DNA of 64,000 nt from Paenibacillus sp. FSL H8-0048 (GCF_038002825.1 NZ_JBBODF010000001.1:6944001-7008000); one strand, 5' to 3'; counted from the stretch's first letter, positions 8,840 through 17,573 are shown. Made by a program: numbers and translations. The notes: generated by a model not told the origin, from the letters alone.

Positions 8840-9205
8840 GAAAGGGATAAATCCCTTTGAATTCGCCGAAAGTGAGCGGGAGGAGGAAATGAAGGGGATA
8901 AATCCCTTTGAATCCGCCAAAAGAGGGCGGGAGGAGAGAATGAAAGGGATTTATCCCACTGATTATCCAGATGCGTGCCAAGTGAGCAAATGAAGTCAAA
9001 TGAAGAGCACAAGTGCCCCAGAATCCCGGGAAAGTTGGCTCAACGAGCGACTGAAGAGCACAAGTGCCCCAGAATCCCGGGAAAGTTGGCTCAACGAGCG
9101 AATGAAGAGCACAAGTGCCCCTGAATCCCGGGAAAGTTGGCTCAACGAGCGAATGAGGAGCACAAGTGCCCCAGAATCCCGGGAAAGTTGGCTCAACGAG
9201 TAAAT
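8840..9205 (+). repeat. 51-bp hairpin repeat array, two hairpin types
   Basis: About seven units sit head to tail. The first two carry the hairpin GGGATAAATCCC and repeat every 51 bp. The third has GGGATTTATCCC and a slightly shortened spacing. The last four are nearly identical 51-mers with a GCACAAGTGC hairpin followed by CCCCAGAATCCCGGGAAAG and a linker ending CAACGAGCGAATG. Because 51 is a multiple of three the array is open in several frames, but there is no ribosome site and no coding signature. It lies between convergent genes. Confidence 0.9.
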
Positions 9206-9251
9206 GAGGAGTCCTTCCTCGCCACCTGCCATCCTTTCGACGCTCACTATA

Positions 9252-9297
9252 CAAAAAAAGGCTAGGCCCTCCTTGTTAAAGGAGAGCCTAGCCTTTC
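9252..9297 (-). terminator. terminator of the uxuA-uxuB operon
   Basis: Read leftward, AAAGGCTAGGCTCTCCTTT pairs with AAGGAGGGCCTAGCCTTT and runs into seven T residues, 39 bases past the uxuB stop. Confidence 0.93.
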
Positions 9298-9335
9298 TAC
9301 TTAAGTTCGCGTGTTCGCGCGCACCCGCCCACAAC

Positions 9336-10952
9336 TCAGGCGGTGTACTTCTCCAGTGTAGCCCGGACCGCGCCTGGTCCAGCCACCATCGCGGTGAACA
9401 TATCCTCAATAGTCCCGCCCAGTCCGGCAGCGTACAGGTCTACGCCGAAGATGGCCTGATCCTCCAGCACCGCGCGCACGCCAGCGGCCGTAGCCGCATC
9501 CGCGCCCAGAGCAATGCCTTCAAGCCGCGCCTGCAGCGATTCCAGCAGCGGATCAGGGCTCAGCGTGAACGCTGCGCCTTCATCGTTCACGCCGAGCAGG
9601 TACCGGCACCACGCTGCAATCGCCAGCGGAATGGCAGTCAAATCCCTAGGGTAAAGCTCATCCCGGCGGATGTACGACTTGATCGTCTCGCCGAAGCGGA
9701 TGCCGACCTTCTGCGAGGTATCCGTAGCGATCCGCTGCGGAGTATCAGGGATGAACGGGTTGGCGAACCGTTCCTGCAGCACCTCGTCCAGGAACTGCTT
9801 CGGACTCAGGATGCCCGGATCAACGACAACCGGCAGGCCTTCCTTGTAGCCGATGGTCTCCACGAGCTTGCGCAGCGTGGCATCCTGCATCTCGTCAGCG
9901 ATAAGCGTGTAACCGAGCAGACAGCCGGTGACCGCCAGCGCCGTATGCAGCGGGTTGAGGCAGGTGGTTACCTTCATCGTCTCCACGTTGTTAACCGTGT
10001 CGCGGTCCGTGAAGATAATACCGGCTTCCTCCAGCGCCGGACGTCCGTTCGTGAACTTATCCTCAATGACCAGATACTCGCTGATCTCCGCATTAACGAA
10101 GGGAGCGGTGTACGTGTTCTTGGAGGTGACGATCACATCCATGCCTCCGATGCCTTGCTCCAGCAATGCGGCCTGGACGGATTCGGACGGGCGCGGGGTG
10201 ATTTTGTCGATCATGGACAGCGGGAAGGTGATCTTCTGCTCATCCTCCAGGTAGGCTACGAAACCTTCTTCTACATGGCCCTTCGCTGCCCATTCCTTGG
10301 CGATGGTGACCATGCCCTGCTTCAGCTTATCGCCGTTATGCGAGCAATTATCCATGCTGACGAAGGTCATCGGGTACTGGCCCTTCAGGTAACGCTTGTA
10401 GGCGAAGGAAGCGACGATACTCATCGCGTGGATCGGATGCTCCGGCCCCCCGGCGATGTCCTTCTCCACGATACCCAGATACTGGCCGTTCGGACCCGTT
10501 AGGGAATAGCCCTTCTCCGTAATTGTGAAGCTCGCCATCTGCAGACTGGGATTCTCAAAAATCTCAGTCAGACGGCTGTAATCCGCTTCCCGCGTCTTAT
10601 CTGCGGTGATGCCTTCCACAATGCTGCTGACGATCCGCTTCTGAAATTCTCCCGCCGCATTCATCAGCACCAATAGAGTCAGATTGTCATAAGGCTTGTA
10701 GACCTTATCAATCATCTCGAAGTCAAAGGTCTCGGCCGCGATAATGCCGGTGTCGGCCTTTCCGCTGTCCAGCAGCTTCTGGTGCGCATTCGCCACGAAG
10801 CCTCTGAAGATATTTCCCGCTCCGAAGTGAACCCATTCCGGCTTCTTCAGCGTATTCGCCGCTACCGCCTCATAATCGAACTGCGGCAATGCGACGCCTG
10901 CGGCTTCCCAAGCATCCCGGTCCGCAATGCTGTTTCTGTTCAGACTCAGCAT
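9336..10952 (-). CDS. uxuB: D-mannonate oxidoreductase (fructuronate reductase)
   Basis: This 538-residue member of the long-chain mannitol dehydrogenase family catalyses NAD-dependent interconversion of D-fructuronate and D-mannonate. The Rossmann start WVHFGAGNIFRGFVA is at about residues 39-53. Later blocks FTITEKGYSLTGPNG, SMDNCSHNGDKL and FITDRDT-like segments match the family. It is about 50 residues longer than E. coli UxuB. The start directly abuts the uxuA stop (TAA then ATG) and uses the AAGGGGG inside the uxuA end. Upstream uxuA supplies the next step, so the pair is a compact glucuronate module. Distinction from tagaturonate reductase rests on the uxuA linkage, since a separate uxaB is present at 58690. 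Confidence 0.92.
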   Translation of the reverse strand: MLSLNRNSIADRDAWEAAGVALPQFDYEAVAANTLKKPEWVHFGAGNIFRGFVANAHQKLLDSGKADTGIIAAETFDFEMIDKVYKPYDNLTLLVLMNAAGEFQKRIVSSIVEGITADKTREADYSRLTEIFENPSLQMASFTITEKGYSLTGPNGQYLGIVEKDIAGGPEHPIHAMSIVASFAYKRYLKGQYPMTFVSMDNCSHNGDKLKQGMVTIAKEWAAKGHVEEGFVAYLEDEQKITFPLSMIDKITPRPSESVQAALLEQGIGGMDVIVTSKNTYTAPFVNAEISEYLVIEDKFTNGRPALEEAGIIFTDRDTVNNVETMKVTTCLNPLHTALAVTGCLLGYTLIADEMQDATLRKLVETIGYKEGLPVVVDPGILSPKQFLDEVLQERFANPFIPDTPQRIATDTSQKVGIRFGETIKSYIRRDELYPRDLTAIPLAIAAWCRYLLGVNDEGAAFTLSPDPLLESLQARLEGIALGADAATAAGVRAVLEDQAIFGVDLYAAGLGGTIEDMFTAMVAGPGAVRATLEKYTA

Positions 10953-12029
10953 TTATTTGGCCCCCTTGACATTCTCCAGGCTGTCCCATACGCCCAGCAG
11001 ATACATGATGCCCATCGCCCGGTCATAGAGGCCATAGCCTGGACGGCAATTTTTCTCCTCGCCCCAGAGATGTCTGCCATGGTCCGGACGCACATAGCCG
11101 GTGAAGCCGCTCTCATGATACGCCTTAACAACCTCCGCCACATCTACGCTGCCATCGCGTCCGCGGTGGGATACCTCGATGAAGTCTCCGTTATCGAACA
11201 CCTTCACATTACGGATATGGGCAAAATAAATCCGGTCACTGAACTCACGGATCATTGCCGGCAGATCATTCTCCGGGTTCGTTCCCAGCGAGCCGGTGCA
11301 GAAGGTCAGGCCGTTATACGGGCTGTCGACCATGTCCAGGAAGCGGCGGATCGTATCGCGGCTGCGGATAATGCGCGGCAGTCCGAAGATCGGCCAGGCC
11401 GGATCGTCAGGGTGGATCGCCATTTTGATATCCACTTCTTCACACACCGGAATGATGCGCTCCAGGAAATACTTCAGGTTGTCGAACAGCTTATCTTCGG
11501 TAACGTCAGCATATGCCGCGAACAGCTCATCCAGCTTGGCTAGCCGCTCCGGCTCCCAGCCGGGCATCGTGAATTGTCCGGCACCCTTCAGGATGCGGTC
11601 TACCATCTCGCGCGGATTATCGGTAATGGCAGCCTTTTCATAAAAGAGTGCATTCGAGCCGTCCGGCAGCTCCTTATACAGCTCGGTACGGGTCCAGTCG
11701 AACACAGGCATGAAGTTGTAGCAGATCACCTTAACGCCGACCTTGGCCAGCTTGCGGATTGTATCGATATAGATGTCAATATATTTGTCGCGGGACGGCA
11801 GTCCGATTTTGATATCATCATGAACGTTGACGCTTTCAACCACCGCTGTACTGAAGCCCTTGGCTGTGATCTGATCGGCAACCTTCTGGATTTCTTCCAT
11901 TTCCCAGACCTCACCGGCCACCTTGTGGTGCAGCGACCAGACGATACCCATAACGCCCGGGATTTGACGGATGTGGTCAAGAGTGATGTTGTCATTGCCC
12001 TCGCCGTACCATCTCCAAGTCATATTCAT
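10953..12029 (-). CDS. uxuA: D-mannonate dehydratase
   Basis: This 358-residue TIM-barrel enzyme dehydrates D-mannonate to 2-keto-3-deoxy-D-gluconate. The N-terminus MNMTWRWYGEGND and blocks such as VVESVNVHDDIKIG, MAIHPDDPAWPIFGLPRI and HIRNVKVF are characteristic of UxuA. The ATG at 12029 stands nine bases after AAGGAGG; an ATG two codons earlier (12035) is too close to that site. The frame stays open much further upstream, but that extension has no ribosome site and overlaps the operator region. It is the first gene of a two-gene operon with uxuB and lies back to back with a GntR regulator. Confidence 0.96.
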   Translation of the reverse strand: MNMTWRWYGEGNDNITLDHIRQIPGVMGIVWSLHHKVAGEVWEMEEIQKVADQITAKGFSTAVVESVNVHDDIKIGLPSRDKYIDIYIDTIRKLAKVGVKVICYNFMPVFDWTRTELYKELPDGSNALFYEKAAITDNPREMVDRILKGAGQFTMPGWEPERLAKLDELFAAYADVTEDKLFDNLKYFLERIIPVCEEVDIKMAIHPDDPAWPIFGLPRIIRSRDTIRRFLDMVDSPYNGLTFCTGSLGTNPENDLPAMIREFSDRIYFAHIRNVKVFDNGDFIEVSHRGRDGSVDVAEVVKAYHESGFTGYVRPDHGRHLWGEEKNCRPGYGLYDRAMGIMYLLGVWDSLENVKGAK

Positions 12030-12132
12030 TGTCATTTTCCTCCTTAAGTAAGATAAGCATAAATACAAATGATAACCATCCGAAGCCTTGTGACAATTGA
12101 CCTTACAGAAACATCGGTTCATATGAGATAAT

Positions 12133-12144
12133 CTTGTATACAAG
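12133..12144. promoter_or_regulatory. GntR operator between uxuA and gntR
   Basis: The 12-bp perfect palindrome CTTGTATACAAG lies between the divergent genes. TTGTATACAA is a typical FadR/UxuR-class GntR half-site pair. The same core recurs twice before the alpha-glucuronidase gene. Confidence 0.75.
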
Positions 12145-12254
12145 GTTGATTCGTAATGATCATAGAATATGCGTACATCTTTGTCAATGAAATTCATATC
12201 CCTTTTCTATATAATGGGGGGAAGAACAATCCCGAACAGAAAGTTGGTCTATGC

Positions 12255-12908
12255 ATGACTTCCAAAAAAGAAATAATGGCCTACCTCAAGCAGGAGATTC
12301 TCTCCCTTGAGCTGAAGCCGGGGGCGATGATCAGTGAGACGGCTCTGTCCGAGCGCTTTCAGCTGTCGCGGACGCCGATCCGTGATGTGCTGAAGCAGCT
12401 GTCCCTGGAGCAATACGTCGATATCTATCCCAAAAAAGGCAATCTCGTATCCTACATAGACCTGGAGTCAGTGGAACAGATTATCTACCTGCGCAATGTG
12501 CTGGAGAAGGAGATTATGAAGTCGCTGGCCGGGAATATCCCGCTAAAAGGGCTGCATGAGCTGAGGGATAACCTAACGCAGCAGCAGAAGTGTATCGAGC
12601 AGGCGGAGGGGGCGGAGGTATTCCTGCACTTGGATGACCAGTTCCACCGCACGATGTTCGGCTTAGCCGGGCGTGAGTTCCTGTGGGGTGTGCTCCAGCA
12701 GTTCAATGTGCACTACATCCGCTACCGCAAGCTGCATATGCTGAAGGACGAGAAGCTGACGGCGATTCAGCAGGAGCATCAGCAGCTTCTGGATTATATC
12801 GTGCAGGGCGACACCGCGGGGATCGACGAGCTGCTGCACCATCATTTGCGGGCGGATATCGACTCCAAGAACCTCCAGGAGCATTTCGCCACGTATATCA
12901 AAAAATAG
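12255..12908 (+). CDS. GntR-family (FCD domain) regulator of uronate genes
   Basis: This 217-residue regulator has an N-terminal winged helix (about 1-70: KQEILSLELKPGAMISETAL, then FQLSRTPIRDVLKQL) and a helical FCD effector domain (about 80-210). The domain includes LDDQFHRTMF and HxxLLDYIVQGD blocks that carry the metal-binding histidines. The start at 12255 is chosen because the winged helix begins right there. The frame is open from 12156, but that stretch runs through the promoter. The ribosome site is weak. It lies back to back with uxuA, with a CTTGTATACAAG palindrome between them. It is therefore the probable repressor of uxuAB and of aguA, which carries similar sites. Confidence 0.88.
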   Translation: MTSKKEIMAYLKQEILSLELKPGAMISETALSERFQLSRTPIRDVLKQLSLEQYVDIYPKKGNLVSYIDLESVEQIIYLRNVLEKEIMKSLAGNIPLKGLHELRDNLTQQQKCIEQAEGAEVFLHLDDQFHRTMFGLAGREFLWGVLQQFNVHYIRYRKLHMLKDEKLTAIQQEHQQLLDYIVQGDTAGIDELLHHHLRADIDSKNLQEHFATYIKK

Positions 12909-12952
12909 GGCTGGACTTTATCAATTCCCGCCCGCAATAGCGCAACAAGCCT

Positions 12953-12982
12953 GCCTTCATCATCCATGAGGGCAGGCTTGTA
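12953..12982. terminator. hairpin after gntR
   Basis: ACAAGCCTGCC pairs with GGCAGGCTTGT around a 14-base loop containing a second small pairing (TCAT/ATGA). No long T run follows, so termination strength is uncertain. Confidence 0.55.
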
Positions 12983-12990
12983 CTAAAAAT

Positions 12991-13085
12991 ATAAGAACTT
13001 ATATGTTGCACACGATAACTTATCCTTCTATTTCTCGCTGAAACGGTACCGTCCTTTAAAAGGACGGCGAAGCCGTTTCTACTTG
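12991..13085 (+). repeat. 95-bp structured repeat, copy 1
   Basis: This element starts ATAAGAACTTATATGTTGC and ends with a compound hairpin. The outer pair GAAACGG/CCGTTTC encloses the inner pair CCGTCCTTT/AAAGGACGG. A copy of equal length lies at 14090-14184 in the same orientation, with the araC gene between the two. Confidence 0.9.
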
Positions 13086-13113
13086 ATATAAGGTTGCCGA
13101 GGCTTTGCGCTGC

Positions 13114-14019
13114 CTAGCTCCTGCCCTCGCGGTATTCCCGCGGAGACTGGCCGCTCCAGCGCTTGAACTGTCTGCTGAAATGGGCGATATCGCGGTAGCC
13201 GAGCAGGCCTGATATCTGGCTGACGCTCAGGCTGTGGTCATCCAGCAGCACCTTGGCCTCATGCAGCATCTGCTCCGACAGGTAGACGCGGGGGGAGAGG
13301 CCGAAGACCTGGCGGAAGACCCGGTAACAGTGTGAGGGGCTGATCCCTAGCTCAGCCGCGATATCGTCAACACCATAATGGCTGTCATACGGCACCTCCT
13401 GCTTGAACTGCTGATAGACCAGCCCCTGGAGGCGGCTGCGGATCTGGTGGGCCAGCTCCATTCGCTCATAAGTGCCCGGGGAGGAATTGTCGGCCTCCAG
13501 AGAGAAGACCTCCCAGAGCTGGGCGAACAGCTCGAAGACGGCGGACTGCAGCCTCATGCGCTGGGAGATCGTGATGCTGCCGGAGCCGGAGGTGGAAATC
13601 TCCACCAGCCTGCTGAGGAGCGGTCCTAATCTGTGGGCAACATTGCTCTCTGAGGTGAACAATACATGATTCAGCCGGCTGAGAAGCGAAATGAACAGCT
13701 TGTCATCGATATCGAAATGGATGCAGAAATAGGTAAAGGAACCGCCGTTTCCGCTGCGGCTGGAATGGATATCGCCCGGCCTCAAGAGGACCAGATCCCC
13801 GGCGCGCTGGAGATAGCTGTGGTTGTTGACCGTGAGCTGCTGCTCTCCTTCAAGCACATAATTGAATTCATATTGGGGATGGGCGTGCTGCGGATAATCC
13901 CATTCCCCGCTCACCTTGCGCAGATGCATGCCGAACAGGTTGAGCGTGGTTTTCACATCCGGGATGATAGTTTCACTAAGGCTTTGCCCCGGGACCGGCG
14001 GTTCAAAAGCTGCAACCAA
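13114..14019 (-). CDS. AraC-family transcriptional regulator
   Basis: This 301-residue regulator has an N-terminal cupin sensing domain (about 35-120, with HAHPQYEFNYVLEGEQQLTV and LLRPGDIHSS) and a C-terminal double helix-turn-helix (about 205-300, with VDDIAAELGISPSHCYRVFRQ and SVSQISGLLGYRDIAHFSRQF). The TTG start follows a GGGGG site by eight bases. The gene is the only content between two 95-bp direct repeats, which sets it apart from its neighbours. Its nearest enzyme target is the divergent GH67 gene, so a role in glucuronoxylan use is plausible. No operator could be assigned. Confidence 0.9.
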   Translation of the reverse strand: MVAAFEPPVPGQSLSETIIPDVKTTLNLFGMHLRKVSGEWDYPQHAHPQYEFNYVLEGEQQLTVNNHSYLQRAGDLVLLRPGDIHSSRSGNGGSFTYFCIHFDIDDKLFISLLSRLNHVLFTSESNVAHRLGPLLSRLVEISTSGSGSITISQRMRLQSAVFELFAQLWEVFSLEADNSSPGTYERMELAHQIRSRLQGLVYQQFKQEVPYDSHYGVDDIAAELGISPSHCYRVFRQVFGLSPRVYLSEQMLHEAKVLLDDHSLSVSQISGLLGYRDIAHFSRQFKRWSGQSPREYREGRS

Positions 14020-14089
14020 TAGGATCGCCCCCTGATACTTTGCGTTCTCGTGATAGATATTCAGGCTATGTGCCTGTTTTATCCGGAAT

Positions 14090-14184
14090 ATAAGAATTTA
14101 TATGTTGCACACGATAACTTATCCATCTATTTCCCGCTGAAACGGTAGCGTCCTTTAAAAGGACGGCAAAGCCGTTTCCACTTG
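14090..14184 (+). repeat. 95-bp structured repeat, copy 2
   Basis: A near-identical direct copy of 12991-13085; the few differences mostly lie outside the hairpin arms. Recombination between the copies would excise the araC gene cleanly. Confidence 0.9.
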
Positions 14185-14187
14185 TTC

Positions 14188-14296
14188 TTAGTATACAGGA
14201 TTCTGCTTGATTTGGGTAAATATTAGCGTGATTTGACAATGTTCCGGGGCTGCAGCTGCGTGGTAGGATGAACCTGAAAGAAATCTAGTATACAAG
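14188..14296 (+). promoter_or_regulatory. two GntR-like operator sites before aguA
   Basis: TTAGTATACAGG (14188-14199) and CTAGTATACAAG (14285-14296) share the GTATACA core with the perfect palindrome CTTGTATACAAG between uxuA and gntR. The second lies about 24 bases before the aguA start, where a bound repressor would block transcription. Confidence 0.65.
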
Positions 14297-14319
14297 ATGT
14301 ATGCAGAGGAGATATGGAT

Positions 14320-16404
14320 ATGAGACAACAATCCGGGAATGAGTATGCTGCACAATATGACAGCGGATACAATGCGTGGTTAAGCTATCCTAAGCTTCAA
14401 CAAGGCCCGCTATATAAGCAATATGTGAAATGGTGCGGAGCGGTATCCGTTACAGAAGGCGGGGAGACCCTCCAGGCTGCACTTCAGGAATGGACAAGAG
14501 GTATTTCCTCGCTGTTGGACATTGAGGTTGTATCCAAGCCGCAGCCGGAAGAATTCGGTGTGGCCTTCGGCACCTTCGCGGGTAATCATCCGCTGATTAA
14601 GGGCTTGTTCGATGACAAGGAAGTCCAAGCTGTGGGAGCAGAAGGGTTCGCCATCCGTACCAGCCAGTCCTGTAAATGCATTGCTGTAGGGGCTTCCTCC
14701 CAGGCAGGTGTATTGTACGGCGTCTTCCATCTACTGCGCCTGATCGCCAGCGGCAAGGACATTGAGCATCTGGATGAAGTAGTGAATCCTGTGAATTCGC
14801 TGCGGATGATTAATCACTGGGATAATTTCGACGGCAGTGTGGAGCGCGGTTATTCCGGCAGATCCTTCCTGTATGAGAATAACCAGTTCACGAAGGATAT
14901 GGACCGGATTACAGACTATGCGCGGCTGATGTCTACCGCCGGCATCAACGCGATAGCAATCAACAATGTTAACGTTCATGCACTGGAGACGCTGTTTATC
15001 TCTACCTATCTGCCGGATGTGGCGGGAATCGCCGATATTTTCCGCATCTATGGCATCCGCCTGTACCTGAGCGTGAATTTCGCCGGACCTATGCATGAAG
15101 GGGAAGTCGGCAGCGCTGATCCGCTGGATGCAGGCGTGCGGGAATGGTGGAAGACAAGAGCGGCTGACATCTATGCCGCGATTCCCGATTTCGGCGGCTT
15201 CGTGGTCAAGGCCGATTCGGAGAACCGTCCCGGCCCGTTCACCTACGGGCGGAACCATGCGGACGGAGCCAACATGCTGGCGGAAGCCCTGGAGCCTTAC
15301 GGCGGCATTGTTATCTGGCGCTGCTTTGTATACAACTGCAAGCAGGACTGGCGTGACCGCAAGACGGACCGGGCCAGAGCGGCCTACGATCATTTCAAGC
15401 CGCTGGACGGCCAGTTCCATGATAATGTCATTCTGCAGATCAAGAACGGGCCGATGGATTTCCAGGTCAGAGAGCCGGTATCTCCGCTGTTCGGGGCGCT
15501 GGAACGCACCAACCATGTGATTGAATTCCAGATCGCCCAGGAATACACCGGACAGCAGCGCCATGTCTGCTATCTTGTTCCCCAGTGGAAGGAGATCATG
15601 GAATTCGATACACAGGCCAAGGGCGGCCCGGCTCCGGTGAAGCGTATCGTGGACGGATCGCTGTGGGGCAACCGCCTGAGCGGGATTGCGGCGGTATCCA
15701 ATGTGGGCAATGACCGGAACTGGACCGGCCATCTGCTGGCCCAGGCCAACCTGTATGGCTTCGGCCGGCTAGCCTGGAATCCCGAGCTGAGTGCGGAGGA
15801 GATTGCGGCAGAGTGGATCGCATTAACCTTCGGTACAGACACTGCGGTGGCTGGAGTCATCAGCCGGATTTTGCTTAATTCATGGGAAATCTACGAGTCT
15901 TACACCTCTCCGCTTGGCGTGGGCTGGATGATCAATCCTGAGCATCACTACGGCCCGAATGTGGACGGCTATGAATATTCGATGTGGGGAACCTACCATT
16001 ATGCCGATCACCAGGGCATCGGGGTAGACCGCACCGTAGCAACCGGAACAGGCTACAGTGCGCAATACATGGGCAGCAATGCCGTGCGTTATGATTCGCT
16101 GGAGGAATGCCCGGATGAGCTGCTGCTGTTCTTCCACCATGTGCCATACACTCATGTGCTGCATTCCGGCAAAACCGTGATCCAGCATATCTACGATACG
16201 CATTTTGAAGGTGCAGAGCGTGCCGAAGGCCTGCTGGGCGCCTGGGGCGGACTGAAGGGCAGCATCGCAGACGGCCTGTACACTCAGGTGGAGGAACGCC
16301 TTAAGGGGCAGGCGGCTCATGCCAAGGAATGGCGCGACCAGATTAATACGTATTTCTACCGCAAGAGCGGAATTGCAGATGCATTAGGCCGGACCATCTA
16401 CTAA
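14320..16404 (+). CDS. aguA: GH67 alpha-glucuronidase
   Basis: This 694-residue enzyme removes (4-O-methyl-)D-glucuronic acid from the reducing-side branches of xylo-oligosaccharides. There is no signal peptide, so it acts in the cytoplasm. GH67 blocks are clear: an N-terminal domain, then GRSFLYENNQFTKDMDRITDYARLMSTAGINAIAINNVN (given in parts: residues about 185-223), the FVVKADSENRPGP segment near residue 297 with the catalytic region, YGRNHADGANMLAEAL, and the C-terminal HHVPYTHVL. The ATG at 14320 is eight bases after GAGGAG; an ATG two codons earlier is too close. Released glucuronate feeds uxaC, uxuB and uxuA in this window. GntR-like sites precede it. Confidence 0.96.
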   Translation: MRQQSGNEYAAQYDSGYNAWLSYPKLQQGPLYKQYVKWCGAVSVTEGGETLQAALQEWTRGISSLLDIEVVSKPQPEEFGVAFGTFAGNHPLIKGLFDDKEVQAVGAEGFAIRTSQSCKCIAVGASSQAGVLYGVFHLLRLIASGKDIEHLDEVVNPVNSLRMINHWDNFDGSVERGYSGRSFLYENNQFTKDMDRITDYARLMSTAGINAIAINNVNVHALETLFISTYLPDVAGIADIFRIYGIRLYLSVNFAGPMHEGEVGSADPLDAGVREWWKTRAADIYAAIPDFGGFVVKADSENRPGPFTYGRNHADGANMLAEALEPYGGIVIWRCFVYNCKQDWRDRKTDRARAAYDHFKPLDGQFHDNVILQIKNGPMDFQVREPVSPLFGALERTNHVIEFQIAQEYTGQQRHVCYLVPQWKEIMEFDTQAKGGPAPVKRIVDGSLWGNRLSGIAAVSNVGNDRNWTGHLLAQANLYGFGRLAWNPELSAEEIAAEWIALTFGTDTAVAGVISRILLNSWEIYESYTSPLGVGWMINPEHHYGPNVDGYEYSMWGTYHYADHQGIGVDRTVATGTGYSAQYMGSNAVRYDSLEECPDELLLFFHHVPYTHVLHSGKTVIQHIYDTHFEGAERAEGLLGAWGGLKGSIADGLYTQVEERLKGQAAHAKEWRDQINTYFYRKSGIADALGRTIY

Positions 16405-16495
16405 GGGAGCGCCTGCGCCACGGACGGTAACGTCCTGTCTCTTGACAGGGTGAGCCATGAACTCATTTGGGTAACATCGAGGAGGATAAGATCTC

Positions 16496-17290
16496 ATGGC
16501 ACTGACTTTCAGTGATGTGATGGAGCACTTGAATGCAGGGGTACAGCTGCCAGCGGATACGGTGGATAAGCTGGAACCGGATGCTGCGGGAACAGAAGTG
16601 CAGGGAATTGTGACGGCCTTCGCAGCTTCACAATATGTAGTGGAGCAGGCGGTCCTGCTTGGCGCCAACCTGGTGATTACGCATGAAGGTGTATTTTATA
16701 CCCACCGGGATCACCCGGACGGTCTGCCGCAGGATTCTGTCTACCAGCAGAAGTCTGAGCTCATTGCCCGTAGCGGAATAAGTCTCTACCGCTTCCATGA
16801 CACGATACACCGTTACACGCTGGACGGAATCGTCGAAGGGCTGCTGCAGGAGCTGGAATGGGGCGCATATGTGGAGCGGCATCTGCCTGAGGTGTCGATC
16901 CTCACCATCCCTGAGATGACCGTTTCGGAAGTGGCCGCTTATGTGAAGCAGAAGCTGAATATCCCTTATGTCCGTGCTGCCGGGAACCTCTCTGCTGCAT
17001 GCTCCAGGGTGGGGGTGCTGGTGGGTTTCCGGGGGAACGGCAGTACCGTCATCCCGATGTATGAGCAGGAGTCGCTTGATCTGGTCATCGCCGGTGAAGG
17101 CTTCGAATGGGAGGTGCCTGAGTATATCCGGGATGCGGTCAGGCAGGGCAAGGACAGGTCACTCATCATGCTCGGCCATGCCGAGAGCGAAGCGCCGGGA
17201 ATGAAGCTGCTGGCAGAGCGGCTGAGCCGGCGCTTCCCGGAGATGCCGGTTCACTTCATTCCGGAGCAGCCAGTGTTTCAAATCCTATAA
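16496..17290 (+). CDS. NIF3-family dinuclear metal protein
   Basis: This 264-residue protein is of the NIF3/YbgI/YqfO (DUF34) family, whose members form hexamers with a two-metal centre. The metal-binding block NLVITHEGVFY (about residues 57-67) and the partner histidine region (SLYRFHDTIHRY, about 95-106, and a C-terminal HAESEAPGM) are visible. The biochemical role of the family is unsettled. The gene has an excellent GAGGAGG site and follows aguA by 91 bases in the same direction, so it may be the second gene of the alpha-glucuronidase operon. In that context it might act on a sugar or aldehyde metabolite, but nothing in the sequence proves this. Confidence 0.8.
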   Translation: MALTFSDVMEHLNAGVQLPADTVDKLEPDAAGTEVQGIVTAFAASQYVVEQAVLLGANLVITHEGVFYTHRDHPDGLPQDSVYQQKSELIARSGISLYRFHDTIHRYTLDGIVEGLLQELEWGAYVERHLPEVSILTIPEMTVSEVAAYVKQKLNIPYVRAAGNLSAACSRVGVLVGFRGNGSTVIPMYEQESLDLVIAGEGFEWEVPEYIRDAVRQGKDRSLIMLGHAESEAPGMKLLAERLSRRFPEMPVHFIPEQPVFQIL

Positions 17291-17302
17291 CTAGCGTAAT
17301 TT

Positions 17303-17351
17303 AGAGATATCCCGAACCGCCAGTCACGGCGGTTTGGGATATCTCTTTTTA
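17303..17351 (+). terminator. terminator after the NIF3-family gene
   Basis: A long stem (AGAGATATCCC plus GAACCGCC with its complement) with a six-base loop and TTTTT tail starts 13 bases after the stop. It ends the aguA transcript. Confidence 0.93.
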
Positions 17352-17377
17352 CTTGTTTCGAAAACTATGATTTCCTT

Positions 17378-17514
17378 CTAAAACAGCATACATTATGCTC
17401 GCAAGCAGGCACACGGACCGAATGTATGTGGAAAACAGTATACATTATGCTCACAAGCAGGCACACGAACCAAATGTATGCGGAAAACAGCATACATTGT
17501 GCTCGCAAACAGGG
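17378..17514 (+). repeat. 52-bp hairpin repeat array (GTATGC type)
   Basis: There are three units with the pattern ATGTATGC-GGAAAACA-GCATACAT followed by TATGCTCGCAAGCAGGCAC; the first lacks its left arm. The middle unit changes both arms (TATGT and GTATA) so that G-T wobble pairs remain. The unit length is 52 bp. Confidence 0.85.
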
Positions 17515-17537
17515 TTCTATAAACGACTAATATAATA

Positions 17538-17571
17538 ACGCTACTGACATAACATTGTCAGTAGTGTTTTT
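17538..17571. terminator. terminator between convergent NIF3 and manC genes
   Basis: CGCTACTGACA pairs with TGTCAGTAGTG around a six-base loop, with five T residues on the right. It lies two bases from the manC stop and may work in both directions, though the leftward tail is weaker. Confidence 0.75.
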
Positions 17572-17573
17572 AA

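Noticed and set aside
9000..9203. 67-codon repeat frame and overlapping leftward frames
   Set aside because: Same cause: four 51-bp units have no stop in several frames; no start signals.
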